DNA of 64,000 bases from an uncultured Dorea sp. (GTDB lineage: Bacteria > Bacillota > Clostridia > Lachnospirales > Lachnospiraceae). Location of the stretch: assembly GCA_910585725.1 (NCBI GenBank), contig CAJUFA010000012.1:1-64000 (forward strand), in the 5' to 3' direction. Positions within the stretch are counted from its first letter, which is position 1; every line of letters starts with the position of its first letter. This document shows, in pieces, positions 14,854 through 24,012 of the stretch. The notes under the pieces are model-generated. The model made no database searches, was not told where the DNA came from, and saw only the letters and a program-made list of their open reading frames with translations. Position numbers and translations under genes: made by a program.

Positions 14854-17331
14854 ATGAATAATCCCAGATTTGAAAAAGAAGCGTTTAAGAAAGACGTAAA
14901 AAAGAATGTAAAGCATCTGTTCCGTAAGGAGATTGAAGAGGTTTCACAGCAGGAGCTGTTCCAGGCGGTTTCCTATGCCGTAAAAGAGGCGATCATCGAT
15001 AACTGGATCGCGACGCAGAAGCAGATAGCCAAGAACGATCCGAAGATCGTATACTATATGTCCATGGAATTCTTGATGGGAAGGGCTCTTGGAAATAACC
15101 TGATCAATATGACTGCATATACGGAAGTAAAAGAAGCATTGGAAGAGATGGGGCTGAATCTGAACCTGCTCGAGGATCAGGAGCCGGATCCGGCGCTTGG
15201 CAACGGCGGACTTGGACGTCTGGCGGCGTGTTTCCTGGACTCTCTGGCATCTCTGGGATATGCGGCTTATGGATGTGGTATCCGTTATCGGTACGGTATG
15301 TTTAAGCAGAAAATCAAAGATGGATATCAGGTGGAGACGCCGGACAACTGGCTTGCGAACGGCAATCCCTTCGAGCTTAGAAGACCGGAGTACGCGAAAG
15401 AGGTACGTTTTGGCGGAAATATTCGTGTAGAATATGACAATGAAGGTAAGATTCGTTTCGTTCAGGAGAACTATGAATCCGTCAAGGCGATTCCGTATGA
15501 TTATCCTATCGTAGGATACAATAATAATCAGGTTAATACCCTTCGGATCTGGGATGCGGAGCCCATCGTAGACTTCCAGCTGGAGTCTTTTGACCGCGGA
15601 GATTACCACAAAGCGGTAGAACAACAGAATCTGGCAAAGAATATTGTAGAAGTTCTGTATCCGAACGACAATCATTACGCAGGAAAGGAATTAAGGCTGA
15701 AACAGCAGTATTTCTTCGTATCCGCGAGCCTCCAGGCGGCGGTTGCCAAGTATAAGAGAGCGCATGATGATATTACAAAGCTTCACGAGAAGATGACGAT
15801 TCAGATGAACGATACACATCCGACGGTGGCGGTAGCAGAATTGATGCGTATCTTACTGGATGAAGAAGGTCTCGGATGGGATGAGGCATGGGAGATCACC
15901 AAGAAGACATGTGCGTACACGAACCATACGATTATGGCGGAGGCGCTTGAGAAATGGCCTATCGATCTGTTCTCCAGACTGCTTCCTCGTATCTATCAGA
16001 TCATACAGGAGATCGATCGCCGGTTCGTGGAATTTGTTCGTAAGACCTATCCGGGCGATGAGAATAAGGTAAAAAAGATGGCTATCTTACGGGACGGTCA
16101 GGTGAAGATGGCCCATCTTGCGATCGTTGCGGGTTACTCGGTCAACGGCGTTGCAAGACTGCATACAGAGATTCTTAAGAATCAGGAGCTTAAGGACTTC
16201 TATCAACTGATGCCGCAGAAATTTAACAATAAGACCAACGGTATCACTCAGAGACGTTTCCTGATGCATGGGAATCCGCTGCTGGCAGACTGGGTAACGG
16301 AAAAGATCGGAACCAAGGACTGGATCACGGATCTGTCTTTAATGTCCGGACTTAAGAAGTTCGCGGACGACAAAGAGGCGCTTAAGGAATTTATGGAGAT
16401 TAAGTATAAGAATAAAGAGCGCCTGGCGGCATATATCAAAGAACATAACGGCATAGAAGTAGATCCAAGGTCTATCTTCGACGTGCAGGTGAAGCGTCTG
16501 CATGAATACAAACGCCAGTTTATGAATATCCTGCATGTTATGTATCTGTATAATCAGATTAAAGAGCATCCGGAGAAGAACTTCTACCCACGGACATTTA
16601 TCTTCGGCGCAAAAGCGTCTGCGGGATACGTTCGGGCGAAGGAGATCATTAAACTGATCAATTCTGTTGCAGAGGTAGTGAATAACGACCGCAGTATCAA
16701 CGGAAAGATCAAGGTAGTCTTTATCGAGGATTACCGAGTATCCAATGCAGAGCTGATCTTTGCGGCGGCGGATGTCAGCGAACAGATCTCGACCGCTTCG
16801 AAAGAGGCGTCCGGTACCGGTAACATGAAGTTCATGCTGAACGGCGCGCCCACGCTTGGAACTATGGACGGTGCGAATGTAGAGATCGTGGAAGAAGTCG
16901 GTATTGAGAATGCGTTCATCTTCGGGCTGAGCTCCGACGAGGTTATCAATTATGAGCAGAACGGCGGATATAATCCATGGGATATCTACAATACAGATCC
17001 GGATGTCCGCAGAGTTGTCGATCAGTTGGTGGACGGCACATATGCACACGGCAATAGCGAGATGTACCGCGACCTTCATAATTCTCTGTTTATGAAGCAG
17101 GGCAGCAACCGTCCGGATGTATACTTTATCCTGAAGGATTTCCGGGCTTATGCAGAGGCGCAGGAGAAGGTAGAAGCGGCTTACCGCGATAAGGACAGAT
17201 GGGCGAAGATGGCGCTCCTGAATACGGCATGCTGCGGTAAATTCTCCTCTGACAGGACGATCCGCGAGTATGTGGAGGAGCTTTGGAAGTTGGATAAGAT
17301 TACTGTAGAAGCAGAACTGGAAGATGAGTAA
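14854..17331 (+). CDS. glgP: glycogen/starch/maltodextrin phosphorylase
   Basis: PLP-dependent enzyme releasing glucose-1-phosphate from alpha-1,4-glucans. 825 residues, normal for the family. The PLP-binding lysine is Lys659 in SGTGNMKFMLNG; QMNDTHPT, HEYKRQ and NGGLGRLAACFLDS blocks are conserved. It follows ileS by 84 bases with no obvious terminator between them, so partial co-transcription is possible. It may work with the glucan-active GH13 enzyme 5.5 kb upstream, which is inference. Confidence 0.97.
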   Translation: MNNPRFEKEAFKKDVKKNVKHLFRKEIEEVSQQELFQAVSYAVKEAIIDNWIATQKQIAKNDPKIVYYMSMEFLMGRALGNNLINMTAYTEVKEALEEMGLNLNLLEDQEPDPALGNGGLGRLAACFLDSLASLGYAAYGCGIRYRYGMFKQKIKDGYQVETPDNWLANGNPFELRRPEYAKEVRFGGNIRVEYDNEGKIRFVQENYESVKAIPYDYPIVGYNNNQVNTLRIWDAEPIVDFQLESFDRGDYHKAVEQQNLAKNIVEVLYPNDNHYAGKELRLKQQYFFVSASLQAAVAKYKRAHDDITKLHEKMTIQMNDTHPTVAVAELMRILLDEEGLGWDEAWEITKKTCAYTNHTIMAEALEKWPIDLFSRLLPRIYQIIQEIDRRFVEFVRKTYPGDENKVKKMAILRDGQVKMAHLAIVAGYSVNGVARLHTEILKNQELKDFYQLMPQKFNNKTNGITQRRFLMHGNPLLADWVTEKIGTKDWITDLSLMSGLKKFADDKEALKEFMEIKYKNKERLAAYIKEHNGIEVDPRSIFDVQVKRLHEYKRQFMNILHVMYLYNQIKEHPEKNFYPRTFIFGAKASAGYVRAKEIIKLINSVAEVVNNDRSINGKIKVVFIEDYRVSNAELIFAAADVSEQISTASKEASGTGNMKFMLNGAPTLGTMDGANVEIVEEVGIENAFIFGLSSDEVINYEQNGGYNPWDIYNTDPDVRRVVDQLVDGTYAHGNSEMYRDLHNSLFMKQGSNRPDVYFILKDFRAYAEAQEKVEAAYRDKDRWAKMALLNTACCGKFSSDRTIREYVEELWKLDKITVEAELEDE

Positions 17332-17398
17332 GATATCGTTTCTTATTATGTTAGATTGTATTAGATTATTTTAGGCAGGAAGAATGATGCATAAAAAC

Positions 17399-17435
17399 AA
17401 AGAACCCTCCATACAGTGTATGGGAGGGTTCTTTT
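17399..17435. terminator. intrinsic terminator after glgP, overlapping the spoIID ribosome site
   Basis: AAAGAACCCTCCATAC pairs with GTATGGGAGGGTTCTTT (one bulged G), followed by T4 before an ATG. The stem is also T-flanked on the other strand. The 3' arm contains GGGAGGG, the only ribosome site for the next gene. Confidence 0.85.
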
Positions 17436-18320
17436 ATGCGGCTGAGACTGAAAAAACTGGGGTGCTACCTGATTATAATTACATTGCTGCCGTATGTGAT
17501 TACGGTATTCTTGAATGGGTCAAGCATTACGTCATATTCCAATGTAGACAGCGCCAGTGTTAAGATTAAAGATGGGGATATGCAGAGCGAGATGCCTATT
17601 GAGGAATATTGTATCGGAATATTGGCGAAGGAGATGCCGGCCTCTTATGAAGAGGAGGCGCTTAAGGCTCAGGCAGTTCTGGTGCGGACCGATGTCTACC
17701 GGAAGATTAAGGAGCTGGGGAAGGACGCGGTGTTAGAGGAGCCGTTCTGGACGCGGAAACAGATGGAGGATGCCTGGGGAGCGAAGTATTCCAGGTACTA
17801 TGACAAATTGTCAGGAGTATGGGACGATACCGAAGGAGCGGTATTGTTCTATGGAGAAGATCTTGCCCTGACACCGTTCTTCCGGCTGAGCAACGGTTGT
17901 ACGAGAGATGGAAAGGAAGCTCTCGGAAGTGAAGAATATCCGTATCTTAAGATTGTGGAGTGTCCCTATGATATCGAGAATAAGAAGCAGATTCAGACCG
18001 TAATGACAGAAGATATGGATGCGGAGATTACAGAGACGGATACGGCGGGGTATGTACTGAATGTCCGGGTAGGGCAGGAGAACATAAGCGGAGAAGAATT
18101 TCGTAATACATACGGCCTTGCATCAGGATGCTTTACGCTGCAGCGGTATAACGGAAAGATGCGGATTACCACGAGAGGAGAGGGACATGGGCTTGGGATG
18201 AGCCAGTACAGCGCAGAACAGATGGCAAAAGAAGGCGGAACTTATGAGGAGATACTGCAATATTTTTATGAAGGAACAGAGATAAAAGAAGTAGCAGAAA
18301 TATTACAGGACGTAGAATAA
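17436..18320 (+). CDS. spoIID: stage II sporulation protein D, peptidoglycan lytic transglycosylase
   Basis: Cell-wall hydrolase that drives forespore engulfment together with SpoIIP and SpoIIM. One N-terminal membrane segment (residues 8-27) anchors it. The catalytic glutamate is Glu66 in LAKEMPASY; the C-terminal zinc-site region shows RGEGHGLGMSQYSAEQMA. 294 residues. The ATG at 17436 is chosen because the protein begins directly with the basic anchor start MRLRLKK and GGGAGGG lies 7 bases upstream, although that sequence is part of the glgP terminator stem. Followed by spoIIQ 44 bases downstream, a common clostridial order. Confidence 0.93.
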   Translation: MRLRLKKLGCYLIIITLLPYVITVFLNGSSITSYSNVDSASVKIKDGDMQSEMPIEEYCIGILAKEMPASYEEEALKAQAVLVRTDVYRKIKELGKDAVLEEPFWTRKQMEDAWGAKYSRYYDKLSGVWDDTEGAVLFYGEDLALTPFFRLSNGCTRDGKEALGSEEYPYLKIVECPYDIENKKQIQTVMTEDMDAEITETDTAGYVLNVRVGQENISGEEFRNTYGLASGCFTLQRYNGKMRITTRGEGHGLGMSQYSAEQMAKEGGTYEEILQYFYEGTEIKEVAEILQDVE

Positions 18321-18364
18321 GACACACACTATCTGGCAAAAATATAGTCAGAGGTGGTGATAAG

Positions 18365-19120
18365 ATGAACAAAAGGCAAAAACCTTCACAAAAAATGAAA
18401 GGTGCTACCGTTGCGGCCGTTCTATGCTTTGTAGCAGCTATCGCGATAGTTGGAACATATACATTCAGTGACTACAAACGGATACAGCGGGAAGAACAAT
18501 TTGCGAAAGCGGTAGAAGATGACACAAAAGAAGAAGAGAAGGAAGAACCTGCAGAGGAAGCGAATAATCTGGTCTTTAAGCAGGAAGAACCAGAGGTAGA
18601 AGAAGAACCGGAAGAGCTTGAAATGCCGGACCCGACGGAGAATACGGACAGTAATCTCCAGACAGGAGTCCAGAGCACGGCAGGAAGCAGCACGTCCATC
18701 AACTTCAGCGAGGACAGTAAACTGCTTTGGCCGGTTAACGGCTCGATCTTAATGAGTTACAGCATGGATAAAACAGTGTATTTCTCCACACTGGATCAGT
18801 ATAAGTACAATCCGGCGGTGATCATCTCCGGAGCAGAGGGAGATCAGGTTCTCTGCGGTACGACAGGGATCGTCAAATCCATTGATATAACCGCAGAGAC
18901 CGGAACGACGGTCAATGTGGATATCGGAAACGGTTATGAATTGTTTTATGGACAATTGAAGGAAGTTCCTGTGAATGTCGGAGATTATGTGGAAGCCAAG
19001 AGTGTGCTGGGTTATGTGAGCCAGCCGACGAAATACTACAGTGTAGAAGGATGTAACGTATACTTCGAGATGCGCAAAGACGGACAGCCTGTCAATCCGG
19101 TAGAATATCTGGAAGAGTAG
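18365..19120 (+). CDS. spoIIQ: SpoIIQ-like LytM/M23 domain protein, probably catalytically inactive
   Basis: Forespore membrane protein that forms the SpoIIIAH-SpoIIQ zipper between mother cell and forespore. It has one membrane helix (about residues 12-31), an acidic coiled linker (residues 45-90) and a C-terminal LytM/M23 fold (about residues 118-250). The metal ligands of active M23 peptidases are missing: no HxxxD, the usual HLS block reads YGQLKE, and the HxH block reads VYFEMR. Loss of these residues is seen in Bacillus SpoIIQ, while many clostridial SpoIIQ keep them, so the protein is likely structural. Its place directly behind spoIID supports the assignment. A GGTGGTGATAAG ribosome site precedes it. 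Confidence 0.85.
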   Translation: MNKRQKPSQKMKGATVAAVLCFVAAIAIVGTYTFSDYKRIQREEQFAKAVEDDTKEEEKEEPAEEANNLVFKQEEPEVEEEPEELEMPDPTENTDSNLQTGVQSTAGSSTSINFSEDSKLLWPVNGSILMSYSMDKTVYFSTLDQYKYNPAVIISGAEGDQVLCGTTGIVKSIDITAETGTTVNVDIGNGYELFYGQLKEVPVNVGDYVEAKSVLGYVSQPTKYYSVEGCNVYFEMRKDGQPVNPVEYLEE

Positions 19121-19195
19121 CATGTCTTTGAAGCAGGCATACCCGAAAAGAGAGTAAAGTAATATATTGGAATAAGGGTCAAGATGCAAAAAGAG

Positions 19196-19228
19196 CGCCG
19201 GAAGAGATAACTGCTTCCGGCGTATTTT
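19196..19228 (+). terminator. intrinsic terminator after spoIIQ
   Basis: Perfect nine-base stem CGCCGGAAG / CTTCCGGCG with a nine-base loop, followed by TATTTTAA. The rest of 19121-19361 shows no gene. Confidence 0.7.
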
Positions 19229-19361
19229 AATGAGATATTGACTTAATGAGATAACGGGTTATAATTTGAATAGCCGGCAGGAAAAGAAGTCGGCCGGCAA
19301 ATAAGCGGTAATGAATGAATAACAGGGAAATACCGCGCCAGGAAGGACGGCGGGAGAGGGT

Positions 19362-19625
19362 ATGAATTATACATATATTGTGAGATGCAGGGACGGGACT
19401 TTATATACGGGATGGACGAATAATCTGGAGAAACGGATAGAGGCGCATAATTCAGGGAAAGGCGCCAGATATACAAAGTCAAGGAGACCTGTGAAATTGG
19501 TCTACTACGAGGAATTTGAGACAAAAGAAGAGGCCATGAGCCGTGAATATGCCATCAAGCATATGAAAAAAAACAAAAAAGAAATGTTGCTTCAGAAAAC
19601 ATTTCCGCTTGACACTGAAAAGTGA
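19362..19625 (+). CDS. small GIY-YIG nuclease-domain protein (YhbQ/UPF0213 type)
   Basis: An 87-residue stand-alone GIY-YIG domain. The motif appears as YTYIVRCRDGTLYTGWTNN (residues 3-21), followed by the conserved LEKRIEAHNSGKGARYT block and a downstream Glu in YYEEFETKEEA. Members of this small family have nuclease activity in vitro, but their physiological role is not settled. A GGCGGGAGAGGG site precedes the ATG. It stands alone; the neighbouring hemolysin III gene is convergent. Confidence 0.9.
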   Translation: MNYTYIVRCRDGTLYTGWTNNLEKRIEAHNSGKGARYTKSRRPVKLVYYEEFETKEEAMSREYAIKHMKKNKKEMLLQKTFPLDTEK

Positions 19626-19739
19626 AGGTTACTCTTCAAGCCGCTGTCTGCCGGCAGATATGAAAAGTAACCTGCATTTTGTATTGCTTTCGATATCTTA
19701 CGCTATAAGAGAGTATATCACTGCAAAGCAGTCGGTATC

Positions 19740-20402
19740 CTACAGTACAAAGGCGTACATTACCACGAAGTGGCATGCGCTTCCTCCCATGACGAAGAGG
19801 TGAAAAATCTCATGGCTTCCGAAATATTTGTGTTTGCTGTTAAAGAGCGGAAGCTTCAGCGCGTAGATCACTCCTCCGACCGTGTAGATCACTCCGCCGG
19901 CAAGGAGCCATCCGAAGGCTGCCAGGGACATGGAATTCAGGATCTGGGTAAATGCAAGTACGCAGGTCCATCCCATTCCGATATACAGAACCGAAGATAC
20001 CCATCTCGGACAGTATACCCAAAAAGCTTTGATCAGTATACCTGCAATGGCAATGCCCCATACAATGCAGAGAAGAAGAATCCCGGTTTTTCCGCCAAGT
20101 ACGAGCAGGCAGATGGGAGTGTAGCTTCCTGCGATCAGTACGCTGATCATCATATGGTCAACCTTCTTAAGCAGAGTGTTGATCTTTTCGGATTTATTAA
20201 AGGTATGATAAGTCGTACTTGCCGCATATAGTAAGATCAGGCTTGCCGCATAGATTGCAATGGAGACTACGTATATCCGACTGGGCTCGTGAGCCGCTTT
20301 GATCAGCAGCGGTACGGCTGCGAATATTGCCATCAGCATTCCGATAAAATGTGTGATCGCGCTTCCGGGGTCTTTGATATGTTCGTCAATTATATGTGAC
20401 AT
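19740..20402 (-). CDS. hemolysin III / PAQR family membrane protein
   Basis: Seven-helix membrane protein of the YqfA/HlyIII branch of the PAQR superfamily. 220 residues with the family features: SAITHFIGMLMA near the start, STTYHTF (His of the first metal site), DHMMI, and SHEIFHLFVMGGSACHF at the C-terminus, which together form the zinc-binding His/Asp set. Biological role is uncertain; the hemolysin name comes from heterologous expression of one member. AGGAGG precedes the ATG at 20402. Convergent with the GIY-YIG gene. Confidence 0.92.
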   Translation of the reverse strand: MSHIIDEHIKDPGSAITHFIGMLMAIFAAVPLLIKAAHEPSRIYVVSIAIYAASLILLYAASTTYHTFNKSEKINTLLKKVDHMMISVLIAGSYTPICLLVLGGKTGILLLCIVWGIAIAGILIKAFWVYCPRWVSSVLYIGMGWTCVLAFTQILNSMSLAAFGWLLAGGVIYTVGGVIYALKLPLFNSKHKYFGSHEIFHLFVMGGSACHFVVMYAFVL

Positions 20403-20635
20403 AATATTACCTCCTAGTATGACAGAATGTTACATGTAGTTTTAAAAACTATGTATTGCATATATCTATATTATACCCAACAAGAAAAAAATGCAAGCAT
20501 ATATGAAAAAGTTTTTCAGGATTTTTCCGCTGGAGCCGAAAAGCGTTGATTTTATGAGTATGAGAGGGTATGATGTAATTGTCGGATGACAAAAAATATT
20601 TGTTGATCAATACGAATCGATAGGAGAGATCAGTG

Positions 20636-21346
20636 ATGTTAAGAAGAATTGAGGCGGATGAATTATCACAAATTATTTCCGCAGGGAAAGAAGAAGAATC
20701 TATGGATTTTTCCAATTGCCTGTTTGAGAAACTGGATCTGTCCGGATGGGATCTTCATGGAATTTGTTTTGATAAAAGTGATTTCCGGGAGGTGAGTCTT
20801 GACGGTGCAGACTTGACGGGGTGTTCGGCTTCTAATGCGTTTTTCCAGGGTTCCAGCCTCAGGGATGCGAAGCTGACGGATGCCTTTCTTCATTCGGCGG
20901 ATTTCCGGTACTGTAACCTGTCAGGCGCGGATATATCAGGCGCGGATATCTTTGCGGCGGCGCTTCATGGCGCGGATCTGACCGGAGTGACGGCAGATGA
21001 ACGGACAAAGTATTATTATCCCCGCTGTCCGACGGAAGGGGCGTTTATCGGCTGGAAGGTGTGTTTTGGCAGGCGAATTGTGCAGCTGCTGGTACCGAAG
21101 GATGCGCGGCGTCTCCAGGGAACCACCTTTGAGATACGGGTAGATAAAGCGAAAGTACTTTCTGTCAGGACGGAGGATTATTCTCAGAGTTTTACGGAGG
21201 CCCACTCCTATGTGGATGAGAATTTCTGGTATCGTACGGGAGAATGGGTAAGAGCAGATAGATTTGATATGGATCGCTTTACAGAATCCGGAGGAGGAAT
21301 CCACATCTGGATGGATCGGGAGTCGGCGATCGCATATCTGGGCTGA
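20636..21346 (+). CDS. pentapeptide-repeat protein with C-terminal uncharacterised domain
   Basis: Residues about 20-110 form pentapeptide repeats (A/S-D-L/F-x-G pattern, e.g. DLSGWDLHG, DGADLTG, SGADISGADI) that should fold into a right-handed beta-helix. The C-terminal half (about 120-235) contains a basic, Tyr/Trp-rich domain with EGAFIGWKVCF, seen in other Firmicutes pentapeptide proteins (I believe DUF5758, from memory). No membrane segment. Start at ATG 20636, with a GGAGAG site 7 bases upstream; a GTG directly before it is less likely. Function is not known; some pentapeptide proteins mimic DNA, but the rest of this one does not suggest that. Confidence 0.85.
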   Translation: MLRRIEADELSQIISAGKEEESMDFSNCLFEKLDLSGWDLHGICFDKSDFREVSLDGADLTGCSASNAFFQGSSLRDAKLTDAFLHSADFRYCNLSGADISGADIFAAALHGADLTGVTADERTKYYYPRCPTEGAFIGWKVCFGRRIVQLLVPKDARRLQGTTFEIRVDKAKVLSVRTEDYSQSFTEAHSYVDENFWYRTGEWVRADRFDMDRFTESGGGIHIWMDRESAIAYLG

Positions 21347-21514
21347 CTGTCTTTGGAAGGTTTAACTAATCGATTCGCTTCATGTCGGCGTAGGAGTGAA
21401 TAGACCGTTGGAAATAATTGCATGGAGCTTGTCGGGGGCAATTACTTGAAATTGAAGGATGTTCACGGTAGAATAGAACCATAATGATCTTACTACGGGT
21501 GTATTGGGCTGGAT

Positions 21515-22618
21515 ATGATGAGAAAAGACGAGGGGACTAATCAGATAAAGATTGGAATAAGTATATTATTGGCGGCAGCTTCGGTTGCTCTGATCGCAGC
21601 TGCCAGGCAGGCGCCGGGGTTTGCCCAGTGGTATGGGACACATCTCTATCCTGTCTGGGTCGGAAGTATCGGAAGGGTTATGGGATACTTCCCTTTTTCT
21701 GTATCGGAGATATTGCTGTATCTTCTGGCGGCGTGCTTTCTTACAGGTTTTGCGAGGAGGGCGATCCGATGGCTGACAGGCGGCTGCGGGAAGAGGTTTC
21801 AGCGCAGTCAGCCGGCAGGAAATGTCTGGAATGTTGTTCTTCTGGCAGCTATCTTATGCTTTCTGTATGTTGTAAATTGCGGTATCAATTATCATAAAGA
21901 ATCATTCTCCGAGATATCGGGAATATCGGTGGAAGAATATACAGCCGAAGAGCTGAAAGAAGTCTGCCAATGGCTGACTGACCGGGTGGCTGCTTACAGC
22001 GGTAAAGTAAAGAGGGGATCCGAGGGGGAGATGCTGATAGATGTTTCCCTGGAAACCCATGCGGCGGAAGCTATGAAAGAGCTTGGAGAAGAATATTCTG
22101 AGCTTGTGGGATATTATCCGAACCCAAAGGAATTGATGAATTCCTGGATCCTTTCGGTACAGAGCTTATCAGGGGTTTATTCACCTTTTACCATCGAGGC
22201 GAATTATAACGGGGATATGCCGGATTATTATATTCCCTTTACCGCGTGCCACGAATTATCGCATTTACGGGGATTTATGCAGGAGCAGGAGGCGAATTTT
22301 ATCTCGTTTCTTGCATGTACCGAGTCTGAGGAAGCCGCGTTTGCCTATAGCGGCAATCTGTCCGGATGGGTGCAGTGTATGAACGTACTTTACAGGGCGG
22401 ATTACGACGCGTGGGAAGAGATTCGGGAGCGGCTTCCTGAGGAGGCGGAGGCAGACCTTAAGATAAACAGGGAATTCTGGGCGAAATATGACGGAAGGAT
22501 CGCAGAGGTATCGAACCGTATAAATGATACATATCTCAAGGCAAACGGTCAGAAGGACGGTGTGGAGAGCTATAACCGCATGGTTGATCTCATAGTATCA
22601 TACTATAAGACGCGGTAA
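21515..22618 (+). CDS. DUF3810 family membrane protein with HExxH motif
   Basis: Two to three N-terminal membrane segments (about residues 12-32, 55-75 and 100-117) precede an extracytoplasmic domain that contains CHELSHLRGFMQEQEANF, an HExxH zinc motif with a downstream Glu, as in gluzincin-type peptidases. 367 residues. This layout matches DUF3810 (from memory). A membrane-bound metalloprotease role is plausible but unproven. Two consecutive ATG codons occur; no strong ribosome site is visible, so the start is uncertain by a residue or more. The preceding 168 bases hold no gene. Confidence 0.8.
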   Translation: MMRKDEGTNQIKIGISILLAAASVALIAAARQAPGFAQWYGTHLYPVWVGSIGRVMGYFPFSVSEILLYLLAACFLTGFARRAIRWLTGGCGKRFQRSQPAGNVWNVVLLAAILCFLYVVNCGINYHKESFSEISGISVEEYTAEELKEVCQWLTDRVAAYSGKVKRGSEGEMLIDVSLETHAAEAMKELGEEYSELVGYYPNPKELMNSWILSVQSLSGVYSPFTIEANYNGDMPDYYIPFTACHELSHLRGFMQEQEANFISFLACTESEEAAFAYSGNLSGWVQCMNVLYRADYDAWEEIRERLPEEAEADLKINREFWAKYDGRIAEVSNRINDTYLKANGQKDGVESYNRMVDLIVSYYKTR

Positions 22619-22714
22619 AAAACATATTGATTTTATATTATGTATCCCTGTATTTACGTCGATATTATTTGTGTAGCGGTAAAAGCAGCAGATGGTAGAG
22701 AAAAGAGGGATTAT

Positions 22715-23776
22715 ATGAAAGTGAAAAATAATGCAGTATACTTGAATCCCCGAACCGCGGAAACGACCCAGATCAGCAGCCGGAATGATACCGGGAACGG
22801 TACAGTAGAAGAACAGTCCGGCGCTGCTGCGATGGTGAAATACCTTACACAGAAGTATCAGCACATTGATTTTACTTTTATATCATTCGATAATAACCGG
22901 CAGATCGCTCAGTATGGAGCAGGCCGGACAGGAATGAACAATGTGGCGATTTCAGCGGAACTGTTGGAGAAGATGAGCTCAGATGAGAAGGTCAGGCAGC
23001 AGGTGGAAGATATTCTGCAGCATCTTAGTGATTATCAGAAGACGGCGAAGTTTGAGGCATTATTATGTGATAAGAAATTAGTGGGTATGGGGCTGGTTAT
23101 TGGTGAGGACGGACAGGTATCCAAGTGGACGGCGATGCAGAAGAAGGAGAAAGAAGACTATCCTGTATGGTGGAGAGACAAGGAATCAAGTTCTTACTAT
23201 TCTACAAAGGTTAAGACGCCTAAGACGAAAGGATATACCTTCTCTCATGCGTCGAGTATGATGCGTCTGGCGGGAGCGCGGGACGTCAGGTCGGTTAAGA
23301 GTCTGATCTCTGCGAAGTACGGAGAGATGCAGAGAGTCAGGCTGCAGGTATCGGACAGTGCGGAAGCCGCGGCGGTCGTGCGGAAGATACGTTCCGTGAT
23401 TCAGAGCGGCAATATTAAGATCGCCAGGCTCCATAAAGAAGAGAACCTGCATCTAAGGCAGAAGTCAGCGGAGAAAAATAAGAAAGAGAAGTTGGCGAGA
23501 CAGTTGGCGCAGGAACTGCGGCGCAAGCAGAAAGCCAGAATGGGACAGGAGCATTGTCAGTCTCAGGCGGCGCATATGAGCGACTTAGTAGCGAAGCAGA
23601 ACATGAGCGAAGAACAATTCAAACAGATAGCGGAGCAGTATGTGGAGAATCTTTCTCCGGCGGCGCTGAATGCAGAGACCGCCGGAATGGTAGATTGTAC
23701 GGTGTCTGCATCCGCAGGAGTCAGTGTTGAAGTAATGTCGGCGCCTATAACCTCAGTGGTAGATTGTTCGGCATAA
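22715..23776 (+). CDS. uncharacterised protein beside flagellar genes (DUF6033-like)
   Basis: Start moved to the ATG at 22715, which has an AGAGGGA site 5 bases upstream and begins MKVKNNAVYLNP, giving 353 residues. The first half is a compact domain with FTFISFDNN and a central Lys/Tyr-rich stretch; the region after residue 200 is a long basic helix rich in Lys, Arg and Gln. No signal peptide or membrane segment. Similar proteins occur next to flagellar clusters in Lachnospiraceae (I recall DUF6033), but I know of no function. It is convergent with csrA, with 10 bases between the stops. Confidence 0.7.
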   Translation: MKVKNNAVYLNPRTAETTQISSRNDTGNGTVEEQSGAAAMVKYLTQKYQHIDFTFISFDNNRQIAQYGAGRTGMNNVAISAELLEKMSSDEKVRQQVEDILQHLSDYQKTAKFEALLCDKKLVGMGLVIGEDGQVSKWTAMQKKEKEDYPVWWRDKESSSYYSTKVKTPKTKGYTFSHASSMMRLAGARDVRSVKSLISAKYGEMQRVRLQVSDSAEAAAVVRKIRSVIQSGNIKIARLHKEENLHLRQKSAEKNKKEKLARQLAQELRRKQKARMGQEHCQSQAAHMSDLVAKQNMSEEQFKQIAEQYVENLSPAALNAETAGMVDCTVSASAGVSVEVMSAPITSVVDCSA

Positions 23777-23786
23777 TTTTGAATCT

Positions 23787-24008
23787 TTATTTTCTTTTTA
23801 GGATTTCATCCAGTACTTTAAGGGGAGCGGTAGCGGAAGCCTTCTGGTTTTCTGCAGCCGCTTCTTTTAGTTCAGAACGAAGGATGGGAACCTCCTTGGG
23901 AGCGTCGATCGCAAGCTTGACCCAGTCTGCGCCGGTATCGACGACGGTCAGAGTAATATTGTTGTTAATGGAAAGGGACTGGCCTTTCCGGCGTTGTAAT
24001 ATAAGCAT
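23787..24008 (-). CDS. csrA: carbon storage regulator CsrA
   Basis: Small dimeric RNA-binding protein that represses translation, in Firmicutes notably of flagellin (hag). Start at ATG 24008 gives 73 residues beginning MLILQRRKGQSLSI, the conserved CsrA opening. The VKLAIDAPKEVPILRSEL block is the RNA-binding part. A longer upstream reading frame exists but would run through the fliW stop region. It overlaps the fliW end closely (stop of fliW at 24013), the standard fliW-csrA pair in which FliW antagonises CsrA. Confidence 0.96.
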   Translation of the reverse strand: MLILQRRKGQSLSINNNITLTVVDTGADWVKLAIDAPKEVPILRSELKEAAAENQKASATAPLKVLDEILKRK

Positions 24009-24012
24009 GGGG

